This document shows positions 10,472-19,640 of a stretch of DNA of 64,000 nt, in pieces. The translations under genes were made by a program, and so were the position numbers. The stretch comes from Atherinomorus stipes (Eukaryota; Chordata; Actinopteri; Atheriniformes; Atherinidae), in assembly GCA_023101725.1 (NCBI GenBank), contig JALJCO010001098.1, positions 930,001 through 994,000 on the forward strand, written 5' to 3'. The notes under the pieces are model-generated. The model worked only from the letters and a program-made list of their open reading frames with translations. It did no database searches and was not told the DNA's origin. Position 1 is the stretch's first letter. Each line of letters opens with the position of its first letter.

Positions 10472-10528
10472 CTGATGGCAACGATGAGGAAATGCTGAAA
10501 AAGGTCCAAACGACAAACCCTGGACAAA
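10472..10528 (+). CDS. Class I gene 1 later tail exon
   Basis: 57 bp, phase 1 at both ends (CTTTACAG acceptor, CAAA|GTGAGT donor). It encodes an acidic/polar tail segment (DGNDEEMLKKVQTTNPGQ). No following exon or stop could be placed with confidence before the transposon at about 10.83 kb. Confidence 0.55.
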
Positions 10529-10828
10529 GTGAGTTGCTTCATTTGTTGAGTATATCAGTTTAGAAATAACACAAAACTACACAGTAGCTCATTTTATTAA
10601 TTGAAATGCTTCTGTGACACACTGTAACATTCAAATTCATTTTACCCCAAATTGTTTTTTGTAAAATTAAAAAATAGATAAATGCTTTGGGATTTTTTTT
10701 TTTTTTTTTTTTACATCTGCTGGGTATGTTAACTTGAATCTTGACCTTCAGAAAGACATATAAGGGTTTATAAATATTAAACCACGTTAACAGAAATGTT
10801 TATCTTAAAAAATTTCTTGGCACATCCT

Positions 10829-12160
10829 TAAAGGCAGGGTGGATGATGTTTTCCAGGAGCATTTTTTACTATTGAGGATATGCATGTGTCGTCACGACAT
10901 CACGCGAAATTGTTAATGCCGCCATCTTGGTAGGCAATGTTGAGCTACTACAGAGGAGTACAGGTTCGCCATGAAACGTTTGTATATGTTTTTGTATTTT
11001 TTCTTTTTTTTTGTGAAAATGGATACAGCAAATGATTCCCTAGACGTAATTCCTCTTTCCGACAATGCCAAGCATCTTGATAAGCAATCCAAAGCACGTT
11101 ATCTGGAGAAAATAAAGCCAATTGGATGCGACCCATACGGTCTCCCGATTGAGAAATTCTCCTCAGTCTTGGGTGCAGTTAACTATCCTAATGTTTGCTA
11201 TCCGGATATATATCACTATATTATCCACAATCCCTCCGCATATAGTGGTGCTGAGTTGAAAGCATACAAAAGCCTGGATGCATATAAATATTTCACCGCT
11301 GGCTTTGTGAACAGATAAATGGTGACCTACGCTCAAGAAGCCGAAGCTTTTGTATTGACTGCCGTGGTAAGTCTTTCCCCACTCCTTTTTCATGTGCCAG
11401 TAATTATATTAAGGCCTTTGTCAACTATGTATGCATCACAAAAAACAAAAACTAAATAAAACCTGGTTATGTGATATCTGTTATTTAACTAAACATTTAC
11501 ATCGAGTATTCATTTTTAAACTTCAATTTGCAGGTTGGCCACTCTCAAGCTGTGAATGAAGAGCCGCTGAAAGTGTGGATAATAGCTAAAGCGGATGGCA
11601 TTGTGCTTTCATCACACTGCATTTAAAAGGCTGGACTCAGTGAAGTTTGTTCACATGTGACGGCAGTTTTGTTTGCTATGGAAACGTGTTGCAAACACAA
11701 AGATCACACGAAGCCTACATGCACTGATTTACCATGTTCATGGCTGGATCCAAGATCAACGCGGTCCAATATTCAGTACGCCAAACTCTGTGACATTGAC
11801 TTTTCCAGACCGCTAAAAAAGATGAAACTGCAAACCACAGCAAAGAAACCATCCATGACAAAACCTCTTCCCCCAGCTCCCAACGAAGAGGAGAAAAATA
11901 TATTTTATCAAGGTCTCCAGGGCAGCAAAAGTGCAATACTTTCATTAATTCCGCCCTTCTCTGAGTCCTTGGTACCAAAATCAATGTTCCTCCCTGAGCC
12001 AGTGACCAAAAACTATTCTTTTGAGAACCTGGGAAGGAATACAGTGAACTTGTGCAGATGAGCATCGACTTGTTTCCACGACTGTCTTTAATGCTGATTA
12101 CGGTAGTTTACAAACTCAGCCAAACTTAAACACATAATCCGTGAAAAGTAAATGTCCAAA
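10829..12160 (+). mobile_element. Degenerate transposon carrying a YqaJ/SWIM-type gene
   Basis: A block between class I tail sequence and the class I 3'-flank module. It begins near TTAAAGGCAGGGTGGATG and contains a broken two-exon gene of the kind carried in many copies by fish transposons (ISL2EU-like/PIF-Harbinger relatives, from general knowledge). Ends and target duplications were not resolved. Confidence 0.5.
11019..12061 (+). pseudogene. Transposon-borne YqaJ-family gene with SWIM-like finger, broken
   Basis: Exon 1 is 11019-11366 and exon 2 11534-12061, joined by a GTAAGT/TTTGCAG intron in phase 0. Exon 1 starts MDTANDSLDVIPLSDN and includes a segment typical of the N-terminal part of these proteins (FSSVLGAVNYPNVCYPDI). 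Exon 2 contains a SWIM-like zinc-binding pattern (CxC then CSH, near SSHC to VCSHVTAV). The gene is dead: TAA at 11316-11318 interrupts exon 1, and TAA at 11624-11626 replaces the second cysteine of the CxC pair. The YqaJ nuclease core expected after the SWIM region is absent. Full-length relatives probably act in transposon excision or repair. The family call rests on motif recollection and needs a profile search. Confidence 0.5.
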
Positions 12161-12822
12161 TGGTGTTTATTCTTTTTAGTTCATAAATACAAAAACTGTA
12201 GATTGCAGCCAACATGTGGAACTGGTTGACAGTCTGATCTGGTTTAAGCTTAATTTATAGTCGTCTGTAAAGTGCTCTACGCAGGTTACGGAGAGCCCTC
12301 TATGTCAATGGAGAGCCTGTTTGAGAGCTACTCCGCCGTCTCTGGCTGCACAAAATATTTTTTAAGTGTCCGTCACTCCGTCAAGGGATGACAGAGATGC
12401 CAAGGGCTGTGATTGGTCTACCACAACGTAAACACTAGCAGCGCCATTTTTCAACCAGCTAGCCTACGAAGACGTAGATATGAGTTCAACCGAAGAACGT
12501 TTGGCTGAAGAAGTCTTTATTTTGCATCAAAAGTATCTCTGTTATTCAGCTGCAGCAACAACAATAGTCTTTGTCTCTCGGACGGCATCATATGAGTAGG
12601 TCAGTCTTGTGTAGCGACCCCTACTTTATTGGGCGGGAAATTGCACTGCGTATCCGACAGCATGACGGAGAACTTGGGTTTCCGTCGTTGCGCAGTTGGA
12701 TAACGCATTACGTGGTCTGAGAAGTATACTATAGCCATAATCCTCAGTTAAGTCCTCTCCTGCGCTCCATCATCACCTTCACTGTTATTGTTCACACTCA
12801 GTGTTTATCTGCTCTCATTACC
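12160..12822 (+). other. Class I 3'-flank module, split by an insertion
   Basis: 12165-12242 and 12737-12815 together match the continuous block at 49305-49475 downstream of class I gene 3 (shared GATTGCAGCCAACATGTGGA, CAGTCTGATCTGG, then ATAATCCTCAGTT and CTCCATCATCACC). This is presumably 3' UTR or 3' flank duplicated with the genes. It contains no open frame of note. Confidence 0.6.
12243..12736 (+). mobile_element. About 0.5-kb DNA element in the class I 3' module
   Basis: Present here but absent from the otherwise collinear copy at 49387. Ends are TTTAAGCTTAATTTATAGTC and GTATACTATAGCC, partly inverted (TATAGT/ACTATA). The interior includes CGTAAC, TTGCGCAGTTGGATAACGC and GGGCGGGAAATTG pieces typical of PIF/Harbinger- or ISL2EU-like MITEs. 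The target duplication is unclear. Confidence 0.55.
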
Positions 12823-13215
12823 TCTGCCAAGGAGGTCATGTTTTCAGTAGTGTTGGTTTGTCCGTCCGTCCGTCTGTCTGTCAGCGACTTTACAGAAAAA
12901 GTACTGGATGGATTGACCTGAAATTTTCACCAGCCATGTGTCTCAGCCCAAGGATGGACCCATTAAATTTTGGTGGTGATCCGGATCACCTTCTGGATCC
13001 AGGAATGTTTTGAAAGATTCTTTATCATTGTGAGAGAGGCCATGTTGGAAAGGCTGTTGATGAGGCAGAAGATAGAAGTGTGCAGCTTCAGGACTGAGCA
13101 CATGATGTAGGGATACAGAAATGAAACTTATGAGCAACAGTGAGCACGTGGAGAGAAGACTGTTGGACAGACTTAGTTGAATATGGTGAACTGTGTGCGT
13201 CTGTGGAGAGCTGGA
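12823..13215 (+). repeat. Dispersed repeat (CTCTGCCAAGGAGG type)
   Basis: CCTCTGCCAAGGAGGTCATG, then TTGGTTTGTCCGTCCGTCC, ATGGATTGACCTGAAATTTT and GGATCCAGGAATG form a well-known interspersed repeat of fish and other animals. No coding capacity. Confidence 0.5.
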
Positions 13216-13275
13216 AGTCAAATCAAATCAAATCAAATCAAATTTATTTATATAGCCCTTTACAGTACTAGTAAC
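13216..13275 (-). repeat. L2-type LINE end with (AAATC)n
   Basis: Repeated AAATC followed by TTTATTTATATAGCCCTTTA is the reverse complement of a fish L2-type LINE 3' end. A second copy is at 42632-42690. Confidence 0.6.
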
Positions 13276-14040
13276 TAGTATTTCTGCCTGAACAGGATGT
13301 TGATTTAGCCTTTAATGTTATTTAGATGATTTGCTTATTCCGAAGTGTTCCTCCATTCACAATGTGCCTTTTTATGCCATTAAGTGAGCTGACCTGCTAC
13401 ATGCTAGTTACTGTAACTGTTAGCCTTGAACAGATATGTATAGTCCTAACTGTAAGGGATTTATTAGTAATTAAAGCAACACTTACCGATGTTGCATTGT
13501 TGCACTATTTTTCTAACAGGGTAAAATGCTATGAATGAGGTAATGGAACTCTGAAATACAATACAGACCCACCATTAATCAAAATAAAATATTATTCCGA
13601 TCTCTAAATATTCAATAAAAACGCCAACCAATCCTTGGAGTGGGGTGCACCTCTAGGACTGGCCGAGGGACCTGCCTGTCAGACCTTTGCTTCTGTATAG
13701 ACTGATCCGGCCAATGGCCGGCAGTAGACCATCCACCATTGCAACGGTGGCGTTTCTGTACATGTGTAATGAGATAAGAATCTGACTTTTTTCTGAACAA
13801 CATGGAGGATATCTGGAAGGACTGTCACATTCCTGGTTGTTGGAACATCAGAGGAAAACTTTAATGCGGTAATAAGTGAATAAGAAGATCACGGACATTT
13901 ATTTCATGAAGATTTCTGCCGTTGGTGACAAAACTGGACACTGCTCAGTCCACTGTGTATCAGTGTGCTCATATCGGGAGGAATATCGGACGCACAGAGC
14001 AGAGGAAGAATAACTTAATGCCATTGTGGAGAAAACACTG
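13276..14040. other. No gene seen
   Basis: Mixed sequence. 13580-13800 may be part of a DNA element, but no paired ends were proven. Short open frames at 13326 and 13612 show no domain. Confidence 0.35.
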
Positions 14041-14046
14041 TATTTA

Positions 14047-14258
14047 CACTACTCACAAAAAGTTAAGGATATTTGGCTTTTTGTATGATGTCAGAATGAA
14101 TCTAAAATCCACTATAACCTTTCCAGGTGAACTGAATTAAACTTTCTCCAAACTTTTCAATGCACATGTGCATTGTTCAATGGTTAAACATTTATTCTGC
14201 ATCATTCTGTTTTCCAAAAACCGAAAGTTGAATATCCCTAACTTTTTGTGAGTAGTGT
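14047..14258. mobile_element. Tc1/mariner-like MITE
   Basis: Inverted ends: CACTACTCACAAAAAGTTA at 14047 and TAACTTTTTGTGAGTAGTG near 14239-14257, with TA next to each end. About 212 bp, no ORF. A typical small Tc1/mariner-derived MITE. Confidence 0.75.
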
Positions 14259-14260
14259 TA

Positions 14261-14779
14261 TCCTCAACAACAATGTTATTATGCTAGCTAATGCTAACAG
14301 AGACAGCTGTGGTGTTGCTGAGAGTTAATGACTAATCTGGGAGATATTGTGAAATATAAGGTTATTTGCTCTGATCAAGGCAACGTTGGGACCAGAAAAT
14401 AAAAACAGTTCAGTCAGAAACACCAGCGGATCAGGAAGACGGTGTCCTGCAGCCTTTAGTTTCATCTGCAGGACATGTTAAGGCTACTTGGTCTGTACAG
14501 TCCTTAAACAATACCAAAAGCCAAATATGTGATAAAATAGAAAAGTAACCACCTTTGAAAGAGTTTAGTTCTTTAAACTTTGATAAGTAATCACGAGATG
14601 TGTGTGTTCCTCCAGTGTGGCTTGTCATTAAAGCCATTTTCCGGAGATAAATAATAGTTTAAATTAATGATCCGATGTTAAATAAATGAATGTCGGAATA
14701 CTTTTAAGATCTCCGGATAACATACATATAGGTTATCATGACCCTAGACGACTGTCCAACGTTGTAAATTGGGACTAAT
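14261..14779. other. No gene seen
   Basis: Contains a 68-codon open frame on the minus strand (14431-14637) without any domain. Otherwise unremarkable AT-rich sequence. Confidence 0.35.
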
Positions 14780-15301
14780 ACTGCATTCGATTTTCCTTGG
14801 AACTGGGGGGTGACGTCACACCCGACCAACTTGCATTCCAGCTTACTGGTCAGAAAACCAGTTAGCAGCCTAGCAAAACAACGTGTTTGCTGAGGCTATT
14901 GTTATTATCCATTGATGGCACAGCTTGCGTTGTAGTTCACATATACCACATGAAAAATGTGAATTATACTACAGCAGCTTCCCCCTACATCTGTATAAAC
15001 CAATGCTACATGTACAGCTGATTTAATGCAACAAAATATTAGTAAGACACTTCTTTACACTTCTTACTATATTTTTAAATAAAAAAATAAAAATATAGTA
15101 AGAAGTGTAAATAAATGCAACATTACAAGAGCTTCTAAAACTGCTAACACTGGGCGCGGCCATCTTTAAATCTGAACTCGGAGCTGCGAGAGTTGTCTGA
15201 CTTTCCGAGTGGGAAATCCGACTTCAGGGGGCCGTTCCAGTTGAAACTTCCTACTGGGAACTGGGAATTTCTGACTTCCGAGTTGAAATGGAACGCAGCA
15301 T
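14780..15301 (-). mobile_element. MITE family 1, copy 1
   Basis: The ends are imperfect inverted repeats (CTGCATTCGATTTTCC and GGAACGCAGCA). The whole block is the reverse complement of 35000-35470. The interior includes AACTCGGAGCTG, GACTTTCCGAGTGGGAAATC and GGCGCCACACAC-like GC-rich pieces. This copy has an extra 70-bp hairpin at about 15045-15116 (CTTCTTACTATATTTTTA and its complement). Confidence 0.7.
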
Positions 15302-16020
15302 AATCCCCATTAATGGCGGCGTCACAAGATGGCGCCACACACAAAACACTCGTCAGATCAGTCTATTGGGAAGCAGAGGGAATGGGGGGGCGGGTCTTAG
15401 GAGTGAAGCTGGACTGTTTATATTTAAATAATCTTGCTGTGCTTTCTGAAATGCAGGATCGATTAGGGTTGCTTTAACTAGCCCTGGAATTCCTCATCTG
15501 TTAGCTTGTTTTTTGTTGCATTACTGTGCTGTTGTGATTAAGAGTGACCAGTAAAGACAGTTAACTGTACAAGCGAGTCCTGTGTGTTCTGACCGAAACC
15601 CCATAGCGAACATCAAACCTCCTTACCAACGACTAAACAGTCTTACATGAACATCACCCTGATAGGCCAAATTTTTTTTTAATTTTTCCATATAACTCCA
15701 TACAAAAAAAACAAAAAGGATCTCATTAAGTTCTAGAATGTTTTTAAAGTAGGGAGCTCTCTACTTTGAACAGGTAAACTCACATCACCTGTCTCAGTCT
15801 AATGGATTCAATGTTTATGTGCCTTCTCTATATGTTATCCCCAACATGCCATTCACCCGTTTTTCATAACACTGTCTGTCCTTCCATTTGTTTATTTAAA
15901 TTACACTTGACAAAGTGGCATGTATGATGTAAAATTAAAACACTCAGAATGCAGAAAAAAACTTTTAACTGAATTAAAGTTAGTTTTAGTAAAGAACTAA
16001 AGCTGTCTCTCATCACTCTT
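15302..16020. other. No gene seen
   Basis: AT-rich; includes intron-like sequence leading into the alpha3 relic (AAAGAACTAAAGCTGTCTC resembles the sequence before the gene 2 alpha3 exon at 26463-26480). Confidence 0.4.
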
Positions 16021-16023
16021 CAG

Positions 16024-16131
16024 AGCTTCCTTCAGTAATTGTCCTCCAAAGGCCTTCCTCCTCAGATGCCATGATAGGTTTCTACCCTGACAGAGCTGAA
16101 CTGTTCTGGAGAAAAGATGGAGATCTCCTCA
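16024..16131 (+). pseudogene. Class I alpha3 exon fragment (pseudogene 1b)
   Basis: After CACTCTTCAG the sequence reads ELPSVIVLQRPSSS, then GFYPDRAELFWRKDG, matching the alpha3 exon of gene 2. The cysteine codon of CHATGFYP is lost through a deletion, and a second deletion after GATGGAG joins directly to a degenerate ATCTCCTCAC. The rest of the exon, including the second cysteine, is gone. A dead class I copy lying between genes 1 and 2. No matching alpha1 or alpha2 was found nearby. Confidence 0.8.
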
Positions 16132-16604
16132 CACAAAAACCATAAAAAGCATGCTAAAAACCAAGCGAGTGGGCAGAGTCCAGTCTCTGGCAGCACCCGG
16201 TTGTTCACCCTGTGACATCTGTGTTTATTGCTGAAAAGTGAATAAAGTATAAAAACTATATCTAATACGTCATAATTAGCATGACAAAACAAAAAAAAAA
16301 ACATACAAAGGTGCTCAAACATTTATATGTCTGCAGCAGACATAGAGTACTCAATGCCTAAAAATAAATAGAAGAAAATGACGGTAGAGAAATATTCATG
16401 TCCAGTCTTCTGTATGCAAAAGAGTTTTCAAAGAGGGTCAGTAAACTGAGTTGTGTGGAAAGTGTGAAAGCTTGAAATATATCTGTTATTACGGTTATAA
16501 TCAAGGTATTTCTCACCTGTCAGGAAGTGGATCTTAATTTACTTTCTTTTTTATTTGAACAGAGTTGTTTATGATCATTTTACAGACTGAGATTAGCGTA
16601 AAGT

Positions 16605-16690
16605 TTAATGCTTTTAATGTTACATGTAAAGCACTTTGAATTGTTGTACACATGAAATGTGTGATACAAATAAAGTTGCCTTGCCTAAAG
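16605..16690 (+). repeat. L2-type LINE/SINE 3' tail
   Basis: TGTAAAGCACTTTGAATTG, then GTGATACAAATAAAGTTGCC: the fish L2 tail in plus orientation, near the alpha3 relic. Confidence 0.65.
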
Positions 16691-18040
16691 TTAGCCAGAA
16701 TGAGACAATACAAGGTTTTACTGCATCCAATAATGACATAATCATTTTACTTAATAGGTAAATAGTTTGAAAGGTTTCTGTCAAATCCTATCAAACTTTA
16801 ACTAAAGCAGTGTTATGCAGGGATGACGACTCTAGTTCATTAGTTAGGCTACTGTCAGTATACTCTCTTTCTCTAACACACCTGATTCAAATGAAATGGA
16901 TCCAGCAGCTTCTTAAGTTCTGCATAAAGAACCATTCATATGAAATGTGTTGAAACATGTAAACATCCAAAACCTGCAGGGCTTGTTCCAGAGGAATTTC
17001 AACAATGAGTTTAATCAGAAACTCTGGGAACTCTGAACAGACCAACTCTCAATTTTCGGTTCATCTGCTTTGAGTTGGTTCATTCAACTGTGAGTATCTT
17101 TAGTTTGAGCACAACAAAAAGCCAGCATCAGTGGAGCCCCAAAGAATAAAAAAAAAAAAAGCTCAAATAAAGAAATAAATAAATGAATCAGCGGTCAGCT
17201 AAATAAGATGAAACTGACAAAAGTAATAATACATAAAAATTCTATAAAAATCATGACATTGATTTTGAATTGTGGTTCTGAAGAAATATTAAAAACAAAC
17301 ACACAAAATAAAACAAATAAGCAAGCATGATGGGGTTTGGGAGCTAGTTTTGTTGAGCACCACTTTGAGGCAATAACTGCAATCAGGTGTTTTCTGTAAA
17401 GTTAAAAAAGACGACAGGTATTTTGGTCCAACTGTTCATGGGAAAGGTGCTCTAATATGTCTCGGACAATTTTGTTTGTTTTTTCTCATTATTTCCAAAA
17501 CATATTTTCTGTAATTGGAGAGTATGAACAATTCTGAGGACAACTATAACTACTGCGAATCGTGTCAACAGGACTTTTTACATGCACTGATATAAATAAA
17601 TTGTTAGTTGGTGACTATACTAAGGAATGAAGTTGACAATGCGTTATTGAGGACACATTTACATAAAACAACACTCCCATAAGACAGATTTACAAGAGAC
17701 TGGGTCTTTTTCTGTCAGCTTTCTGATTGGTCAGCATAGGGGAGATAGCTCTCACCTTGTGGATTGTCCTGGCACAGTGTAAGTAGTTTGAGTGTTTTTA
17801 CAACAGGACAATAGTTAATCTAACTTATAAAAGCCAAAAACAATTGCATTTTTTTACTGCAGAGTTTTTGTTTACTAATAACTGATTATATAAATTACTC
17901 ACTCTAACCATTTATCCAGTTTATCTTCTTCCTGAGATTTCCTTCAAATGCTGCAATGACATAAATTGTGTTAAACTGTATCATTCAGTGGTTCAATGTT
18001 TCAACAATGAGCCAATCAATGTTTTATCTTTGTTCTACAG
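16691..18040. other. No gene seen; isolated Y-box-like site
   Basis: AT-rich. CTGATTGGTCAG at 17723-17734 matches the MHC Y-box/CCAAT consensus, but no X-box or ISRE could be placed next to it, so a promoter is not claimed. Confidence 0.35.
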
Positions 18041-18126
18041 TTGTCTCCATTACTGCTTTTATTTTGGGATTTTGTGGGACTGTTTGTTCGTTCGTTACTG
18101 GGATCATCTTCTTGAGAGGAAGGTGA
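18041..18126 (+). pseudogene. Orphan TM-like terminal exon
   Basis: TTGTTCTACAG acceptor, then a phase-1 frame of about 28 residues ending in TGA at 18124-18126: SITAFILGFCGTVCSFVTGI followed by IFLRGR. This is a hydrophobic segment followed by a short basic end and a stop, as in the last coding exon of a single-pass immune receptor. It lies about 1.9 kb after the class I alpha3 relic and could be that gene's TM exon, although the LG..G......TG..FL pattern also recalls class II chains. No other exon of such a gene was recognised. Confidence 0.35.
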
Positions 18127-18880
18127 AGCCGAATGGTTGGTGACACAAATTGTTTTGCACATGTTGAAGCCCAGTTTCCACGCAAATGAAACGTCCCAAT
18201 GCTTGGTGTTAACTTTTTTTCTGGTGCTTCTGAAAGCCCACTAATAGTCAAATGTACAGTATCTATTGTATGTATTTCCTAATAATTGATCTGATTTTTA
18301 TGACACTGACTGTGGGACTAATTCACAGAGACTAGAAAGAGCATTTAAAAAAAAAAAAAAACCAGATAAAAGATGTAGTCTAACATACAGTATCATCTTT
18401 GTATAACAGTTATGATTTGTAATTGAAGAAGTTGATCAGAATATTATTTAATATGTAATGTACACAGTGCATTAGAAAATTGAGACTAGGCCATTAACAT
18501 TACAAATACTAAGTTCCAAATAAGAAGAAAACAGGATCAAGAGTTATAACATTAATGCTGGTGTTAAATCTTCAGTCCTTTTTCAGTGTTTATAGTTCCA
18601 CAGCAGCATTTACCCTGTTTGACAGAAATATATATATTTAAAAAAAAGTGTTTTGTTATCTCTCTGTATGAGATTTGATCTGATCTTTTTTTATTTCAAA
18701 ACCTAAAACTAAGAGTAACTTCTGCTCAGAGCATAACTCAGTACCACACAGATATTTCGGTTGCTCTGATCAGACCTGTTTGCAAGCCAAACACATTTAT
18801 ATCAAAATATGAATAAGATGTACGTACCCATATCCTCCAGAGTATTAATCTTTAGTCCTTTCCAGGAACTTCCAACCACC
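18127..18880. other. No gene seen
   Basis: AT-rich sequence with poly-A runs and no domain-bearing frame. Confidence 0.4.
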
Positions 18881-19019
18881 AGGAAAAAAAAAAAAACATT
18901 TCTACACTTTCCAGCAAATTAATTCAAAAGTAACATCACACAACAGGCCTGAGCATCTCAGATCAAACACTCGTCAGAAGAAGGTCGGCTAAAGAAACCC
19001 CATGAAGTCCTCAGTTCTC

Positions 19020-19135
19020 TTCATCATGTTACACAGACCGAAATAAACAAGGATTGTACTTTCACTTATGTCAATAACCCCACTTTCAACCTAGATGTAA
19101 GTGACATTGGCACTAAAGTAAAAATCCTATTGTTC
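19020..19135 (+). promoter_or_regulatory. Orphan, decayed class I promoter
   Basis: Collinear with the gene 3 promoter at 46250-46370: shared TTCATCATGTTACACAGAC, GAAATAAA, an ISRE-like ACTTTCACTTAT at 19058-19069 (gene 3 has ACTTTCACTTTC), then CTAAAGTAAAAATCCTATTG. The Y-box-like CTATTGG is mutated to CTATTGT (19127-19133). No leader exon follows; a dispersed repeat begins at about 19255 where it should be. Confidence 0.65.
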
Positions 19136-19254
19136 AGATTAAACCTGATGTTCATTTTTTCTGTTGTACCAGTTCATCAGTGCTCTATGATCTCTCTCCT
19201 GATCATTTAGTTGTTGTAGATGCCAATCTTAAAAGAAAAAAAGAAAAAAAACTC

Positions 19255-19640
19255 CGTGATTGTGCTTGTCTTTCAGGACTTTATTTCGTTCAAATTCCAT
19301 TTTATTTACAGTGTCCAATTCATGACAAAAATCATCTCAAGGCTTTTTTTTTTTCTTTTACAAAGGCAGTCCAATTAAATCCAAATACAGCATCATTCAG
19401 ATATATTAGAATCTACATCTGTGAAATTCATTGTAATTATATTGAGCATATGCAAGGCTCACTCAAGCCAGCCCTATCTTATAAGCTTTATCAAAAAGAA
19501 AGTTTTAAGCCTAATCTTAAAGTAGAGAGATCCCAACCTGGCCTTCAGGAGAAACAGTTAAGTAACCTGAAAGTGAAGAGCTCTGTTGGGAATATGTGGA
19601 CTTCTGAGATCTATAAGATACAGGGAAAATCTTCATCTTA
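19255..19640 (+). repeat. Fish interspersed repeat
   Basis: TTTACAGTGTCCAATTCATG, AAATCATCTCAAGGC and AGTTTTAAGCCTAATCTTAA are pieces of a common teleost repeat. The 153-codon open frame across it shows no domain and is taken as non-coding. Confidence 0.5.

Larger units (their letters stand above)
3172..10528 (+). pseudogene. MHC class I gene 1 (U-lineage-like), 5'-incomplete and frameshifted
   Basis: Plus-strand exons: alpha2 3172-3450, alpha3 3835-4136, TM 5493-5582, then tail exons 5882-5899, 6387-6404, 10253-10270 (dead donor) and 10472-10528. All junctions are phase 1, the usual class I arrangement. Class I heavy chains present peptides at the cell surface with beta2-microglobulin. The alpha2 domain looks functional, but alpha3 carries two extra bases near 3894-3895, giving a stop at 4008-4010. 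The leader and alpha1 are not in the window: an L1-like LINE occupies the upstream intron position. The tail has been enlarged by tandem duplication and transposon insertion. It is either a pseudogene or a gene with an assembly error in alpha3. U lineage is inferred from the MYGC.WDD start and the ICPEWL segment of alpha2. Confidence 0.75.
5815..10830 (+). repeat. Tandemly duplicated tail-exon units of class I gene 1
   Basis: At least three related units, each with similar sequence before the exon (TGTTTTTGAA.T.TAACA), an 18-bp tail exon, then a CTCTRATCTNTAATG-like stretch. Downstream motifs recur too: a TAAATATTAAAC.A.NTTAAC-like motif at about 6104, 8441 and 10770, and TTTTGTGTNATCTTTTAT at about 6222 and 8697. 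Exons of the units lie at 5882, 6387 and 10253. The second unit is stretched by insertions at 7371-8185 and 8773-10126. Confidence 0.65.

Noticed and set aside
17723..17734. CTGATTGGTCAG as a class II-type Y box
   Set aside because: No X box, ISRE or leader exon could be placed at the proper distance; a single 8-bp match is expected by chance.
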